Shown: in pieces, positions 1 to 7,199 of the stretch | Layout of the letters: every line of letters starts with the position of its first letter | Position numbering within the stretch: the first letter of the stretch is position 1 | Source of the DNA: DYCT01 sp051875715 | GTDB lineage: Bacteria; Bacteroidota; Bacteroidia; Bacteroidales; Bacteroidaceae | Assembly (NCBI GenBank): GCA_051875715.1 | Contig: JBJEHD010000038.1 | Span: forward strand, 1 to 15,900 | DNA: 15,900 nt | Direction of reading: 5' to 3' | Translations under genes and position numbers: made by a program | Notes under the pieces: model-generated | Seen by the model: the letters and a program-made list of their open reading frames with translations, nothing else | The model's database searches: none | What the model was told of the DNA's origin: nothing

Positions 1-59
1 GAAGTAAACTCGTAAATAAACAAATAATCTGTGAAGTAAAATCAGTCATAGTCAGACGG

Positions 60-85
60 ATACCCTCCCCGGGCCCGGAGGGTAT
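60..85. repeat. GC-rich 9-bp hairpin
   Basis: Bases 60-68 (ATACCCTCC) are the exact reverse complement of 77-85 (GGAGGGTAT), around a GC-only 8-base loop. There is no T-run after it on the plus strand. It could belong to the end of a gene lying left of the window or be a cruciform-forming site. I cannot assign a function. Confidence 0.6.
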
Positions 86-147
86 GCTCCCGAAGACATG
101 AGAGTATGCTCCCGAGGCCGAGAGAGTATGCTCCGACGAAGGAGCGC
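82..147. repeat. 22-base tandem repeat, about 3 units
   Basis: GTATGCTCC occurs at 82-90, 104-112 and 126-134, an exact 22-base period. Units one and two also share the following CGA(A/G)G and a GAGA-type end. Unit three diverges after the first nine bases. It lies between the hairpin at 60-85 and the topA promoter. The origin and role are not evident. Confidence 0.6.
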
Positions 148-200
148 ATCGCCACACACGGGCGGAAACGGAGGGCGGAGAAACAGTCCTGCCATTTTTC

Positions 201-232
201 TTGGGTATTTGAAAGTTTTTTTTCTACATTTG
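201..232 (+). promoter_or_regulatory. topA promoter (Bacteroidetes type)
   Basis: TACATTTG at 225-232 matches the Bacteroidetes -7 consensus TAnnTTTG. A TTG at 201-203 sits 21 bases upstream, in the expected -33 position. Transcription would start near 238, giving a leader of about 20 bases before the topA ATG at 258. No Shine-Dalgarno is visible, which is usual for this phylum. Confidence 0.65.
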
Positions 233-257
233 CCCCCAAACCTGAAAAACAGACATC

Positions 258-2606
258 ATGCAGAAAAACCTGGTCATAGTGGAGTCTCCAGCCAAGGCGA
301 AGACCATCGAGAAATTTCTTGGAAGCGATTATAAAGTCCTGTCCAGTTACGGACACATCCGCGACTTGAAGAAGAAGGAATTCAGCATCGACATCGAGCA
401 CGGCTTTGCCCCTCACTACGAAATACCCGCCGACAAGAAGAAACTGGTGACCGAACTGAAGGAGGACGCCAAGCGGGCAGAAGTGGTATGGTTGGCTTCC
501 GATGAGGACCGCGAAGGAGAAGCCATCTCGTGGCACCTGTACGAGGTGCTTGGGTTAAAACCGGAAAACACCCGCCGCATCGTCTTCCACGAAATCACCA
601 AGCCGGCCATCCTCCGGGCCATCGAGCATCCGCGCTCCATCGACCTCAACCTGGTGAACGCACAGCAGGCCCGCCGTGTGCTCGACCGCATCGTCGGTTT
701 CGAGTTGTCGCCAGTTCTGTGGCGAAAGGTGAAGCCGGCCCTCTCGGCCGGACGTGTGCAGTCGGTGGCCGTGCGGCTCATCGTCGAGCGCGAGCGTGAA
801 ATCCAGGCGTTCAAGACCGAGGCCTCTTTCCGCGTGAGCGCCACCTTCCTCGTGCCCGACCAGGACGGACAGCCCGCCGAGGTCAAAGCCGAGCTGGACC
901 GCCGTTTTGCCACCGAGGACGAGGCAAGAGCCTTCCTGGAGAAATGCAAGGACGCCGTCTTCACGGTAGAAGACATCGTGACGCGCCCCGTCCGGAAGTC
1001 GCCTGCCGCACCGTTCACCACCTCCACCCTCCAGCAAGAAGCTGCCCGCAAACTGGGGCTGACGGTCTCGCAGACCATGATGCTGGCCCAGAAACTCTAC
1101 GAGTCCGGAAAAATCACCTACATGCGTACCGACTCGGTCAACCTGTCGGAACTGGCCATCGCCAACGCCAAAGAAACCATCACGGAGATGCTGGGTGAAC
1201 GTTACCTCAAGATCCGGCACTACGCCACCAAGATAAAGGGAGCCCAGGAAGCCCACGAGGCCATCCGACCCACCTACCTGAACCAGGCCAAACTGGAAGG
1301 GCCCACGCAAGAGAAACGCTTGTACGAACTCATTTGGAAGCGGACCATCGCCTCGCAGATGGCGGACGCCGAACTGGAAAAGACCACGGCCTCCATCTCC
1401 ATCAGCGGCATGAAAGAACGCTTCGTGGCCACCGGCGAAGTGGTCAAGTTCCAAGGCTTCCTGCGCGTCTACAAAGAGACCTTCGAGGAGGACGAATCGG
1501 AAGACGAACTCAAGTTGCTGCCGCCGATGGCGCAGGGCGAAACCCTGGAGCGCAAAACCATCCAAGCCACGGAACGTTTCACCCAGCATCCGCCCCGCTA
1601 CACCGAGGCAAGCCTCGTGCGCAAACTGGAGGAACTGGGCATCGGACGTCCGTCGACCTACGCCCCTACCATCTCCACCATCCAGCAGCGCGAATACGTG
1701 CTGAAAGGCGACCGCGCCGGCGAAGAACGCCAGTCGCACCAGTTGACGCTGAAGGGCGGACTCATCACTCCCTCCGTCAAGACCGAGGTGGTGGGTGCGG
1801 AAAAGGCCAAACTGAGCCCGACGGATACGGGCACGGTGGTCAACGATTTCCTGACGGAATATTTCCCCAAGATATTGGACTACAACTTCACGGCCAACGT
1901 CGAGAAACAGTTCGACGAGGTGGCCGAAGGCGAAAAGGAATGGAGCGACCTCATGGAGAAATTCTACCAGGATTTCCACCCGTCGGTCGTAGCCACCCTG
2001 GCCCAACGTTCGGACCGGAAGGTGGGCGAACGCATCCTCGGCACCGACCCCTCCAGCGGAAAACCCGTATCGGTCAAGATCGGCCGCTTCGGCCCGGTCG
2101 TGCAGATTGGTTCGGCCGACGATGCCGAGAAGCCCCGTTTCGCCCAAATGAAGAAGACCCAGTCGATGGAGACCATCACCCTGGACGAAGCCCTGGAACT
2201 CTTCAAACTGCCCCGTACGCTGGGCGAGTTCGAAGGCAAGAGCGTCGTCATCGGAGCCGGACGCTTCGGCCCGTACGTCCACTTTGACGGCAAATACGTC
2301 TCCCTGCCGAAGGACTCCAACCCCATGACTATCAGCCTGGACGAAGCCATCGCCCTAATCGAGCAGAAGCGGAAGGCCGAGGCCGAGCGCATCATCCGCA
2401 CCTTTGCCGAAGAGCCGGAACTGGAGGTCCTCAACGGCCGCTACGGCCCCTACATCGCCTACAAGGGGAGCAACTACAAGATACCTTCGGGCATCAACCC
2501 GTCGGACCTGAACTACGAAGGCTGCATGAAGGTCATCCAGTTGTGCGAAGCCAAGTCCGCCTCGCCCAAGCGGGGCCGCTATGCCAAGAAGAGCAAGGCC
2601 GAATAG
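258..2606 (+). CDS. topA: DNA topoisomerase I (type IA)
   Basis: This 782-residue protein relaxes negative supercoils by transient single-strand cleavage through a 5'-phosphotyrosine. The N-terminal Toprim domain carries VIVESPAKAKTIEKFLG (Glu near residue 9) and the acidic cluster ASDEDREGEA with D82 and D84. The catalytic tyrosine is Y288 in ITYMRTDS. After the toroid core, the C-terminus has three repeats of the topoisomerase C-terminal type (GRFGPVVQ, GRFGPYVHFDGKY, GRYGPYIAYKGSNY) and a basic tail. There is none of the four-cysteine zinc-finger domain found in the E. coli enzyme. The start at 258 is supported by the promoter just upstream, since the family normally begins with this VIVESPAKA segment within the first ten residues. 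It is probably monocistronic; the next gene is convergent. Length and motifs are normal for Bacteroidetes TopA. Confidence 0.97.
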   Translation: MQKNLVIVESPAKAKTIEKFLGSDYKVLSSYGHIRDLKKKEFSIDIEHGFAPHYEIPADKKKLVTELKEDAKRAEVVWLASDEDREGEAISWHLYEVLGLKPENTRRIVFHEITKPAILRAIEHPRSIDLNLVNAQQARRVLDRIVGFELSPVLWRKVKPALSAGRVQSVAVRLIVEREREIQAFKTEASFRVSATFLVPDQDGQPAEVKAELDRRFATEDEARAFLEKCKDAVFTVEDIVTRPVRKSPAAPFTTSTLQQEAARKLGLTVSQTMMLAQKLYESGKITYMRTDSVNLSELAIANAKETITEMLGERYLKIRHYATKIKGAQEAHEAIRPTYLNQAKLEGPTQEKRLYELIWKRTIASQMADAELEKTTASISISGMKERFVATGEVVKFQGFLRVYKETFEEDESEDELKLLPPMAQGETLERKTIQATERFTQHPPRYTEASLVRKLEELGIGRPSTYAPTISTIQQREYVLKGDRAGEERQSHQLTLKGGLITPSVKTEVVGAEKAKLSPTDTGTVVNDFLTEYFPKILDYNFTANVEKQFDEVAEGEKEWSDLMEKFYQDFHPSVVATLAQRSDRKVGERILGTDPSSGKPVSVKIGRFGPVVQIGSADDAEKPRFAQMKKTQSMETITLDEALELFKLPRTLGEFEGKSVVIGAGRFGPYVHFDGKYVSLPKDSNPMTISLDEAIALIEQKRKAEAERIIRTFAEEPELEVLNGRYGPYIAYKGSNYKIPSGINPSDLNYEGCMKVIQLCEAKSASPKRGRYAKKSKAE

Positions 2607-2634
2607 CCGGCCTCTGAGGTCTGGGCGGATGTAT

Positions 2635-2702
2635 CCTGGCGGCCAATCCGCGGACGCCAGCATCCCGTTGTTTTGACACGCCTCAGGGATTCTGACACAG
2701 CC
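2635..2702. repeat. Intergenic repeat, copy 1 (left of NUDIX gene)
   Basis: This stretch holds CCTGGCGGCCAATCCGCGG (2635-2653), then ACGCCAGCA, TTTTGACACGCCTCAGG (2671-2687) and ATTCTGACACAGCC (2689-2702). The first block recurs with one mismatch at 3281-3299, and the later blocks have degenerate counterparts at 3331-3433 in the same order. CTGGCG (2636-2641) and CGCCAG (2655-2660) can form a 6-bp hairpin. The right part overlaps the end of the NUDIX gene. It looks like a decayed interspersed repeat. Confidence 0.5.
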
Positions 2703-3216
2703 CGGACGCCAGCAGGCGTTCCACTCCCTGCCGGATGGATGTCAGGCCGAACTCTTCCGGCCTGATGCGGTGCAGCGGCAGGAAGAAACTCTCGGCTACA
2801 TCGTCGGCTGCAAAAAAGCGGTCGGTGTTCTCCACCCGGCACAAAAAGAAGAGGTCGAGCGTATGCACCACGAAGCCGGAGAACTCGTATTGGTTGGGCA
2901 GCGAGAACAGATACCGGGCCTCGGACACGTGCATCCCCGTCTCCTCCCTTACCTCCCGGGCCACTCCCTCCTCGGCCGTCTCAAACAGGTCGAGGAAGCC
3001 GCCGGGCAGGTCGAGCGTCCCCTTGGCCGGTTCCTTCGCCCGCCGGCACACCAGCAGTTCGTTTCGTTCGTTGAAGATAAGCGCCACCGTGGCCGCACTT
3101 GCATTGTAATAATAGGTGAAGCCGCAGTCGTCGCAATGCTTGGACTTCTCGTTGTGCTCGCCAAAGCGCCGCGAGCCACATTTGGGACAATAGATGAATG
3201 GTTCGAAAGGGTGCAT
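2683..3216 (-). CDS. Zinc-ribbon NUDIX hydrolase
   Basis: This 177-residue protein probably hydrolyses a nucleoside diphosphate linked to another group; the substrate is not evident. A four-cysteine zinc ribbon (C10, C13, C28, C31) precedes the Nudix fold. The Nudix box is intact: G73, E79, R87-E88, E91-E92, G94, fitting GX5EX7REUXEEXGU. The layout recalls NudC-type NADH pyrophosphatases, but the protein is shorter than NudC and I do not see the SQPWPFPxS signature, so NADH is not assured. I place the start at 3216 rather than at the in-frame ATG at 3249, because the -7 promoter box (3254-3247) covers that upstream ATG. The gene is convergent with topA, 76 bases away. Its last residues (GLCQNP) are encoded inside an interspersed repeat. 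Confidence 0.9.
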   Translation of the reverse strand: MHPFEPFIYCPKCGSRRFGEHNEKSKHCDDCGFTYYYNASAATVALIFNERNELLVCRRAKEPAKGTLDLPGGFLDLFETAEEGVAREVREETGMHVSEARYLFSLPNQYEFSGFVVHTLDLFFLCRVENTDRFFAADDVAESFFLPLHRIRPEEFGLTSIRQGVERLLASGLCQNP

Positions 3217-3246
3217 ACGTTTCTTTTTATGACGGTTTGCCAATGG

Positions 3247-3254
3247 CAAAGATA
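3247..3254 (-). promoter_or_regulatory. -7 box of the NUDIX gene
   Basis: On the minus strand 3254-3247 reads TATCTTTG, a full match to TAnnTTTG. A transcript would start near 3241, about 25 bases before the ATG at 3216. I see no TTTG at the usual -33 spacing. The box decides the start codon of the NUDIX gene. Confidence 0.55.
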
Positions 3255-3280
3255 CAAATATTCCTTATTTGACGGTGTGT

Positions 3281-3436
3281 CCTGGCGGCCAATCTGCGGC
3301 GTTGCTATCGGCATTCGGGTTCGGCCGTGTACGCCAGCACGTTCCCTTCACCCTCAGCCTCAGCACCTTGCATATCGACCATTCTGACGCACCTTTGAGG
3401 CTGCGCCAAAACTCTGCGTTTCGACACAGCCTCAAA
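3281..3436. repeat. Intergenic repeat, copy 2 (right of NUDIX gene)
   Basis: CCTGGCGGCCAATCTGCGG (3281-3299) repeats 2635-2653. It is followed by ACGCCAGCA, ATTCTGACGCACC (3381-3393) and an inverted pair, 3394-3412 against 3418-3436. The arms of that pair match at 16 of 19 positions, with the shared core TTTGAGGCTG / CAGCCTCAAA exact. The arms resemble a GAGGCTGTGTCAAAA-type unit that I associate, from memory only, with insertion-sequence ends and intergenic repeats. The 350 bases between the NUDIX gene and the next promoter hold nothing else I can identify. Confidence 0.5.
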
Positions 3437-3490
3437 AACCACGGCCGCCTCTTCCTTGCCCTAAGTCAAGCAGAATATTCGGGCGCAAGC

Positions 3491-3522
3491 TTGCATAATC
3501 TCGCAGAATATCCCTACATTTG
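3491..3522 (+). promoter_or_regulatory. Promoter of acyl-CoA synthetase gene
   Basis: TACATTTG at 3515-3522 with TTG at 3491-3493 leaves a 21-base spacer, the same arrangement as the topA promoter. Transcription would begin near 3529, giving a leader of about 70 bases before the ATG at 3600. Confidence 0.65.
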
Positions 3523-3599
3523 TTTCGAAGGTGTTTCAGGATAGCAGGGAGGCCGGCCGTTATGAGACACCGATTTTTAACCTAACGTGATATCGTGCC

Positions 3600-5660
3600 A
3601 TGATTACAAAAGAACTGCTGCACCCTGAAAGCATCGTGATAGTAGGTGCATCGAACAACGTCCACAAACCCGGTGGAGCCATCCTGAAGAACCTGATTGA
3701 AGGCGGCTATGCAGGCGAACTTCGCGCCGTCAACCCGAAAGAGAGCGAGGTGCAAGGCGTGCCCTCGTATGCCGACGCCGCCCTGATTCCCGACACCGAC
3801 CTGGCCGTGCTGGCCATCCCTGCCGTCGCCTGTCCGCCAATCGTAGAAGTGCTGGCGCGCGACAAGCACGTCCGTGCCTTCATCATCCTCTCGGCCGGCT
3901 TTGGCGAAGAGACCGCCGAAGGAGCCGCCCTCGAAGAGCAGATACTCGACACCGTGAACCAATATGGCGCCTCGCTGATAGGGCCCAACTGCATCGGTTT
4001 CATGAACAGTTGGCACCACAGCGTGTTCTCGCAGCCCATCCCCCATTTCCATCCACAGGGGGTCGACTTCATCTCCAGTTCGGGCGCCACGGCCGTCTTC
4101 ATCATGGAGAGTGCCATCGCCAAGGGCCTCTCGTTCAACTCCGTCTGGTCGGTGGGAAACGCCAAGCAGATAGGCGTGGAAGACGTGCTGCAGTACATGG
4201 ACGAACATTTCGATCCCGCGAAGGACTCCAAACTGAAACTGCTCTACATCGAGAGCATCCGCAACCCCGACAGCCTCCTCTTCCACGCCGCATCGCTCAT
4301 ACGGAAAGGATGCCGCATCGCCGCCATCAAGGCCGGCAGTTCGGAGAGCGGCAGCCGCGCCGCCTCGTCGCACACGGGAGCCATCGCCAGTTCCGACTCG
4401 GCCGTAGAGGCCCTGTTCCGCAAGGCCGGAATCGTCCGCTGCTTCTCGCGCGAAGAACTCACCACCGTGGGCAGCATCTTCACTCTTCCGCCCCTTAAAG
4501 GCAAGAATATCGCCATCGTCACCCATGCCGGCGGCCCCGGCGTCATGCTGACCGATGCCTTGTCGAAGGGCGGGCTAAACGTGCCCCGGCTGGAAGGCCC
4601 CGTTGCCGACGAACTGAAGGCACAACTCTTCCCCGGCGCCTCGGTGGGCAACCCCATCGACATCCTGGCCACGGGGACGGCCGAACACCTGGGGCTGGCC
4701 ATCGACTATTGCGAAGAGCGGTTCTCCCACATCGACGCCATCTGCGTCATCTTCGGCACACCCGGCCTGGTCAAGATCTTCGATGCCTACGAGGTGCTCC
4801 ACCAGAAGATGCTCACCAGCACGAAACCCATCTACCCCATCCTGCCCTCGCTCTATACGGCCGGCGAGGAGGTGAAGGATTTCCTGGCCAAGGGACATGT
4901 CAACTTCGCCGACGAGGTCACGCTGGGCACCGCCCTGACCCGCGTCTTGGGCGTGCCTGCCCCAGCCTCGCAGGAGATTGAATTGTTCGGCGTCGACATA
5001 CCCCGCATCCGACGCATCATCGACTCCATCGACCATAGCGGCTACATCGCTCCACACCTTGTCCAGGCCCTGCTCAGCGCGGCCGGCATTCCGTTGGTCC
5101 AAGAGTTTGTCTCGGCCCACAAGGACGAAGTCATCAACTTTGCCCGCCGGGTGGGCTTCCCCGTGGTGGCCAAGGTGGTCGGCCCCGTCCACAAGTCGGA
5201 CGTGGGCGGCGTGGTGCTCAACATCAAGACCGAAGAGCACCTCTCCCTCGAGTTCGACCGCATGATGCAGCTGCCCACGGCCACTGCCGTCATGGTGCAA
5301 CCCATGCTGAAAGGCACCGAGTTGTTCATCGGAGCCAAATACGAAGAAACCTTCGGCCACGTGGTGCTCTGCGGCCTGGGAGGCATCTTCGTCGAAGCGC
5401 TGAAAGACGTGTCGTCGGGTCTGGCCCCGCTTTCGTATGCCGAGGCCTACTCCATGATCCGTTCGCTGCGTGCATACCCCATCCTCCACGGCACTCGCGG
5501 CCAAAAGGGCGTCAACGAACACCGCTTCGCCGAAATCATCGTCCGCCTCTCCACCCTCCTCCGTTTCGCCACCGAAATCAAGGAGATGGACATCAACCCC
5601 CTGCTGGCCACCGAGACGGACATCGTCGCCGTCGACGCCCGCATCCGCATCGAGAAATAA
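3600..5660 (+). CDS. ADP-forming acyl-CoA synthetase, alpha-beta fusion
   Basis: This 686-residue enzyme belongs to the NDP-forming acyl-CoA synthetase family, which interconverts acyl-CoA + ADP + Pi with acid + ATP + CoA. In anaerobes that usually means energy conservation from acetyl-CoA or another acyl-CoA. The CoA-binding Rossmann domain is N-terminal (IVIVGASNNVHKPGG near residue 12). It is followed by succinyl-CoA-ligase-like domains, with the phosphohistidine candidate H258 in SSHTGAIASSDSAVEAL. A C-terminal ATP-grasp domain runs from about residue 475 to 686 and contains GFPVVAKVVGPVHKSDVGGV (H531). Alpha and beta subunits, separate genes in some archaea, are fused here. The acyl substrate cannot be read from sequence. 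The gene has its own promoter and a strong hairpin after its stop. Confidence in the family is high. Confidence 0.94.
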   Translation: MITKELLHPESIVIVGASNNVHKPGGAILKNLIEGGYAGELRAVNPKESEVQGVPSYADAALIPDTDLAVLAIPAVACPPIVEVLARDKHVRAFIILSAGFGEETAEGAALEEQILDTVNQYGASLIGPNCIGFMNSWHHSVFSQPIPHFHPQGVDFISSSGATAVFIMESAIAKGLSFNSVWSVGNAKQIGVEDVLQYMDEHFDPAKDSKLKLLYIESIRNPDSLLFHAASLIRKGCRIAAIKAGSSESGSRAASSHTGAIASSDSAVEALFRKAGIVRCFSREELTTVGSIFTLPPLKGKNIAIVTHAGGPGVMLTDALSKGGLNVPRLEGPVADELKAQLFPGASVGNPIDILATGTAEHLGLAIDYCEERFSHIDAICVIFGTPGLVKIFDAYEVLHQKMLTSTKPIYPILPSLYTAGEEVKDFLAKGHVNFADEVTLGTALTRVLGVPAPASQEIELFGVDIPRIRRIIDSIDHSGYIAPHLVQALLSAAGIPLVQEFVSAHKDEVINFARRVGFPVVAKVVGPVHKSDVGGVVLNIKTEEHLSLEFDRMMQLPTATAVMVQPMLKGTELFIGAKYEETFGHVVLCGLGGIFVEALKDVSSGLAPLSYAEAYSMIRSLRAYPILHGTRGQKGVNEHRFAEIIVRLSTLLRFATEIKEMDINPLLATETDIVAVDARIRIEK

Positions 5661-5669
5661 GGCGTGCAT

Positions 5670-5753
5670 CCCTGGGGGAGGAAAAAAATAGGCCGTCTGC
5701 CATGCAATATGCGGCCTATTTTCCGTTTATAAGATGACGGCCCTCCCCCAGGG
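5670..5753 (+). terminator. Nested inverted repeat / terminator after acyl-CoA synthetase
   Basis: A perfect 11-bp hairpin pairs 5685-5695 (AAAATAGGCCG) with 5712-5722 (CGGCCTATTTT). The A-rich and T-rich flanks could make it a terminator in either direction. It is enclosed by a perfect 12-bp outer repeat, 5670-5681 (CCCTGGGGGAGG) with 5742-5753. A small second hairpin pairs CCGT (5723-5726) with ACGG (5737-5740). Together they can fold as a three-way junction between the synthetase and the lipoprotein gene. Confidence 0.7.
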
Positions 5754-5788
5754 GCGAGCCATCGCGCACACACGCTAAAGCGAACGTC

Positions 5789-6031
5789 ATGAAGCAGAAG
5801 AACTGGAAGGCCATGCGCCTGCATCTCTACAACCGATGCCTAACGGGCTTGTTGTCCGTCTTGGGCTACGCCCCTTGTTCCGACAAGAACGAAGAGGCCG
5901 CTGCCGTCGCCCCCATGTACGGGACGCCACCCGTCCGTCCGCCCCGCCCTGCCGAAGCCCGGGAGGAGGCCGAAGCCCCATGTGCCGCCCCTTCTGCCTG
6001 CGAAATTCCCCGCCCCGCCTATGCCGTCTGA
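5789..6031 (+). CDS. Short putative lipoprotein paired with radical SAM enzyme
   Basis: This is an 80-residue protein. A basic N-terminus and a hydrophobic stretch (LTGLLSVLGYAPC, residues 18-30) lead to C30, followed by SDKNEE and then MYGTPPVRPPRP at 43-54. This resembles the putative lipoprotein family that accompanies radical SAM/SPASM enzymes in Bacteroidales (NCBIfam TIGR04134, recalled, not searched), whose members carry a YGTP-like motif soon after the lipid cysteine. Two oddities stand out. The residue before C30 is proline, unlike a standard lipobox. The protein stops soon after the YGTP motif, where relatives I recall continue for many tens of residues. The tail has two more cysteines, C65 and C71. 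The stop overlaps the next gene by 11 bases. Function is unknown: it may be the substrate of the adjacent enzyme or a partner. ATG at 5789 is chosen for the lysine-rich N-terminus. Confidence 0.7.
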   Translation: MKQKNWKAMRLHLYNRCLTGLLSVLGYAPCSDKNEEAAAVAPMYGTPPVRPPRPAEAREEAEAPCAAPSACEIPRPAYAV

Positions 6032-7097
6032 ACTCTCGCTGCGCAAGCGGCTGGCCCTGGAGGCCGCCCGCCAGATTCGCCGAAATAACATCGCCCTCCA
6101 TCCGTTGAGGCAATTGTTTTGGGAGTGTACCCTGCGGTGCAACCTCAGTTGTCGCCATTGCGGGAGCGACTGTCGCGCCACATCCGCACAGCCGGACATG
6201 GCCCTGAACGAGTTCCTGTCCGTTGTCGACTCCATCACGCCCCACGTCCGTCCGCACGAAGTCAACATCATTCTGACGGGTGGCGAACCCCTGCTCCGGT
6301 CCGACCTGGAGGCCTGCGGTCAAGCCCTCCACACCCGTGGCTATCCGTGGGGGCTGGTCACCAACGGCTGGCTGCTGACCCCCTCACGCCTGCAGAACCT
6401 GCTGCAGGCCGGCATGAGTGCCACCACCGTCAGCCTCGACGGGTTCGAGGCCGAGCACGATTGGCTGCGGGGTGTCGAGGGCAGTTTTGCCCGGGCCTCC
6501 GAAGCCATCCGCCTGCTTGGCCAAACCGACGGCCTGCTATGGGACGTGGTCAGTTGCATCCACCGCCGCAACCTCCACCAACTGGTGCCCTTCCGCAACT
6601 ACCTCGTCAACCTGGGTGTGCGAAACTGGCGCATCTCCACCATTTTCCCCGTGGGACGGGCGGCGCAAGAACCCGACCTGGCACTCAACGGCGCAGAGTT
6701 GCGCACCCTGATGGAGTTCATCCGCAAGATGCGCCACGAGGGCGGTCTCCACATCGACTTCGCCTGCGAAGGCTTCCTGGGTGCCTACGAGGGTGAAGTG
6801 CGTGACCATTTCTACTCCTGCAATGCCGGCATCTGCATCGCCTCCGTCCTGGCCGACGGCAGCATCTCGGCCTGCCCCAACATCCGTAGCGGCTTCCGCC
6901 AGGGCCACATCCGCACCGACTCCTTCATGGACGTATGGGAACATCGTTTCCGTCCCTTCCGCGACCGTTCGTGGGCCCGCCAGGACGACTGCGCCCGCTG
7001 CACCATGTTTCGCTACTGCGAAGGGAACGGCCTGCACCTGCGCGACTCCGAAGGCCACCTTCTGGCCTGCCACTACCGAAAGATGCAGGAGGAATGA
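6021..7097 (+). CDS. Radical SAM/SPASM enzyme of the rSAM/lipoprotein system
   Basis: This 358-residue protein has the radical SAM cluster motif CNLSCRHC (C40, C44, C47) and the SAM-binding GGEP motif in ILTGGEPLLR. A C-terminal SPASM domain has cysteines at C267, C272, C285, C324, C327, C333 and C350, which bind auxiliary iron-sulfur clusters. Its overall sequence (RQLFWECTLRCNLSCRHCGS, DHFYSC.AG, CEGNGLHLRD) matches my memory of TIGR04133, the enzyme half of a Bacteroidales rSAM/lipoprotein pair. SPASM proteins commonly modify peptides, so the upstream lipoprotein is the natural substrate candidate; this is inference. I prefer ATG 6021, which overlaps the lipoprotein stop (ATGCCGTCTGA) and suggests translational coupling. 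An in-frame ATG at 5982 would add 13 residues. The gene is intact. Confidence 0.92.
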   Translation: MPSELSLRKRLALEAARQIRRNNIALHPLRQLFWECTLRCNLSCRHCGSDCRATSAQPDMALNEFLSVVDSITPHVRPHEVNIILTGGEPLLRSDLEACGQALHTRGYPWGLVTNGWLLTPSRLQNLLQAGMSATTVSLDGFEAEHDWLRGVEGSFARASEAIRLLGQTDGLLWDVVSCIHRRNLHQLVPFRNYLVNLGVRNWRISTIFPVGRAAQEPDLALNGAELRTLMEFIRKMRHEGGLHIDFACEGFLGAYEGEVRDHFYSCNAGICIASVLADGSISACPNIRSGFRQGHIRTDSFMDVWEHRFRPFRDRSWARQDDCARCTMFRYCEGNGLHLRDSEGHLLACHYRKMQEE

Positions 7098-7113
7098 ATA
7101 CTCTTACACTTTG

Positions 7114-7199
7114 CGTTCAGCCTTGGCTGAACGGTCATAGAATATATATTCAACGGCAAAGTTGGATAACCTACTTGACCGTTCAGCCAAGGCTGAACG
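7114..7199. repeat. 24-base perfect inverted repeat after radical SAM gene
   Basis: Bases 7114-7137 are the exact reverse complement of 7176-7199, with 38 AT-rich bases between. Each arm is itself a small hairpin: GTTCAGCC, a two-base centre, then GGCTGAAC (7115-7132 and 7181-7198). It begins 17 bases after the radical SAM stop. It could act as a terminator or be a small palindromic mobile repeat. No transposase is present. Confidence 0.75.

Noticed and set aside
42..536. Long minus-strand frame over the start of topA
   Set aside because: It overlaps the strongly supported topA N-terminus on the other strand and shows no domain; it is a shadow of GC-rich coding sequence.
555..2282. 575-codon minus-strand frame inside topA
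   Set aside because: It lies entirely within topA, with His/Gly/Asp-rich composition typical of an antisense frame and no recognisable motif.
3269..3544. 91-codon frame between the NUDIX and synthetase genes
   Set aside because: It runs through the intergenic repeats and across the synthetase promoter; no domain is seen.
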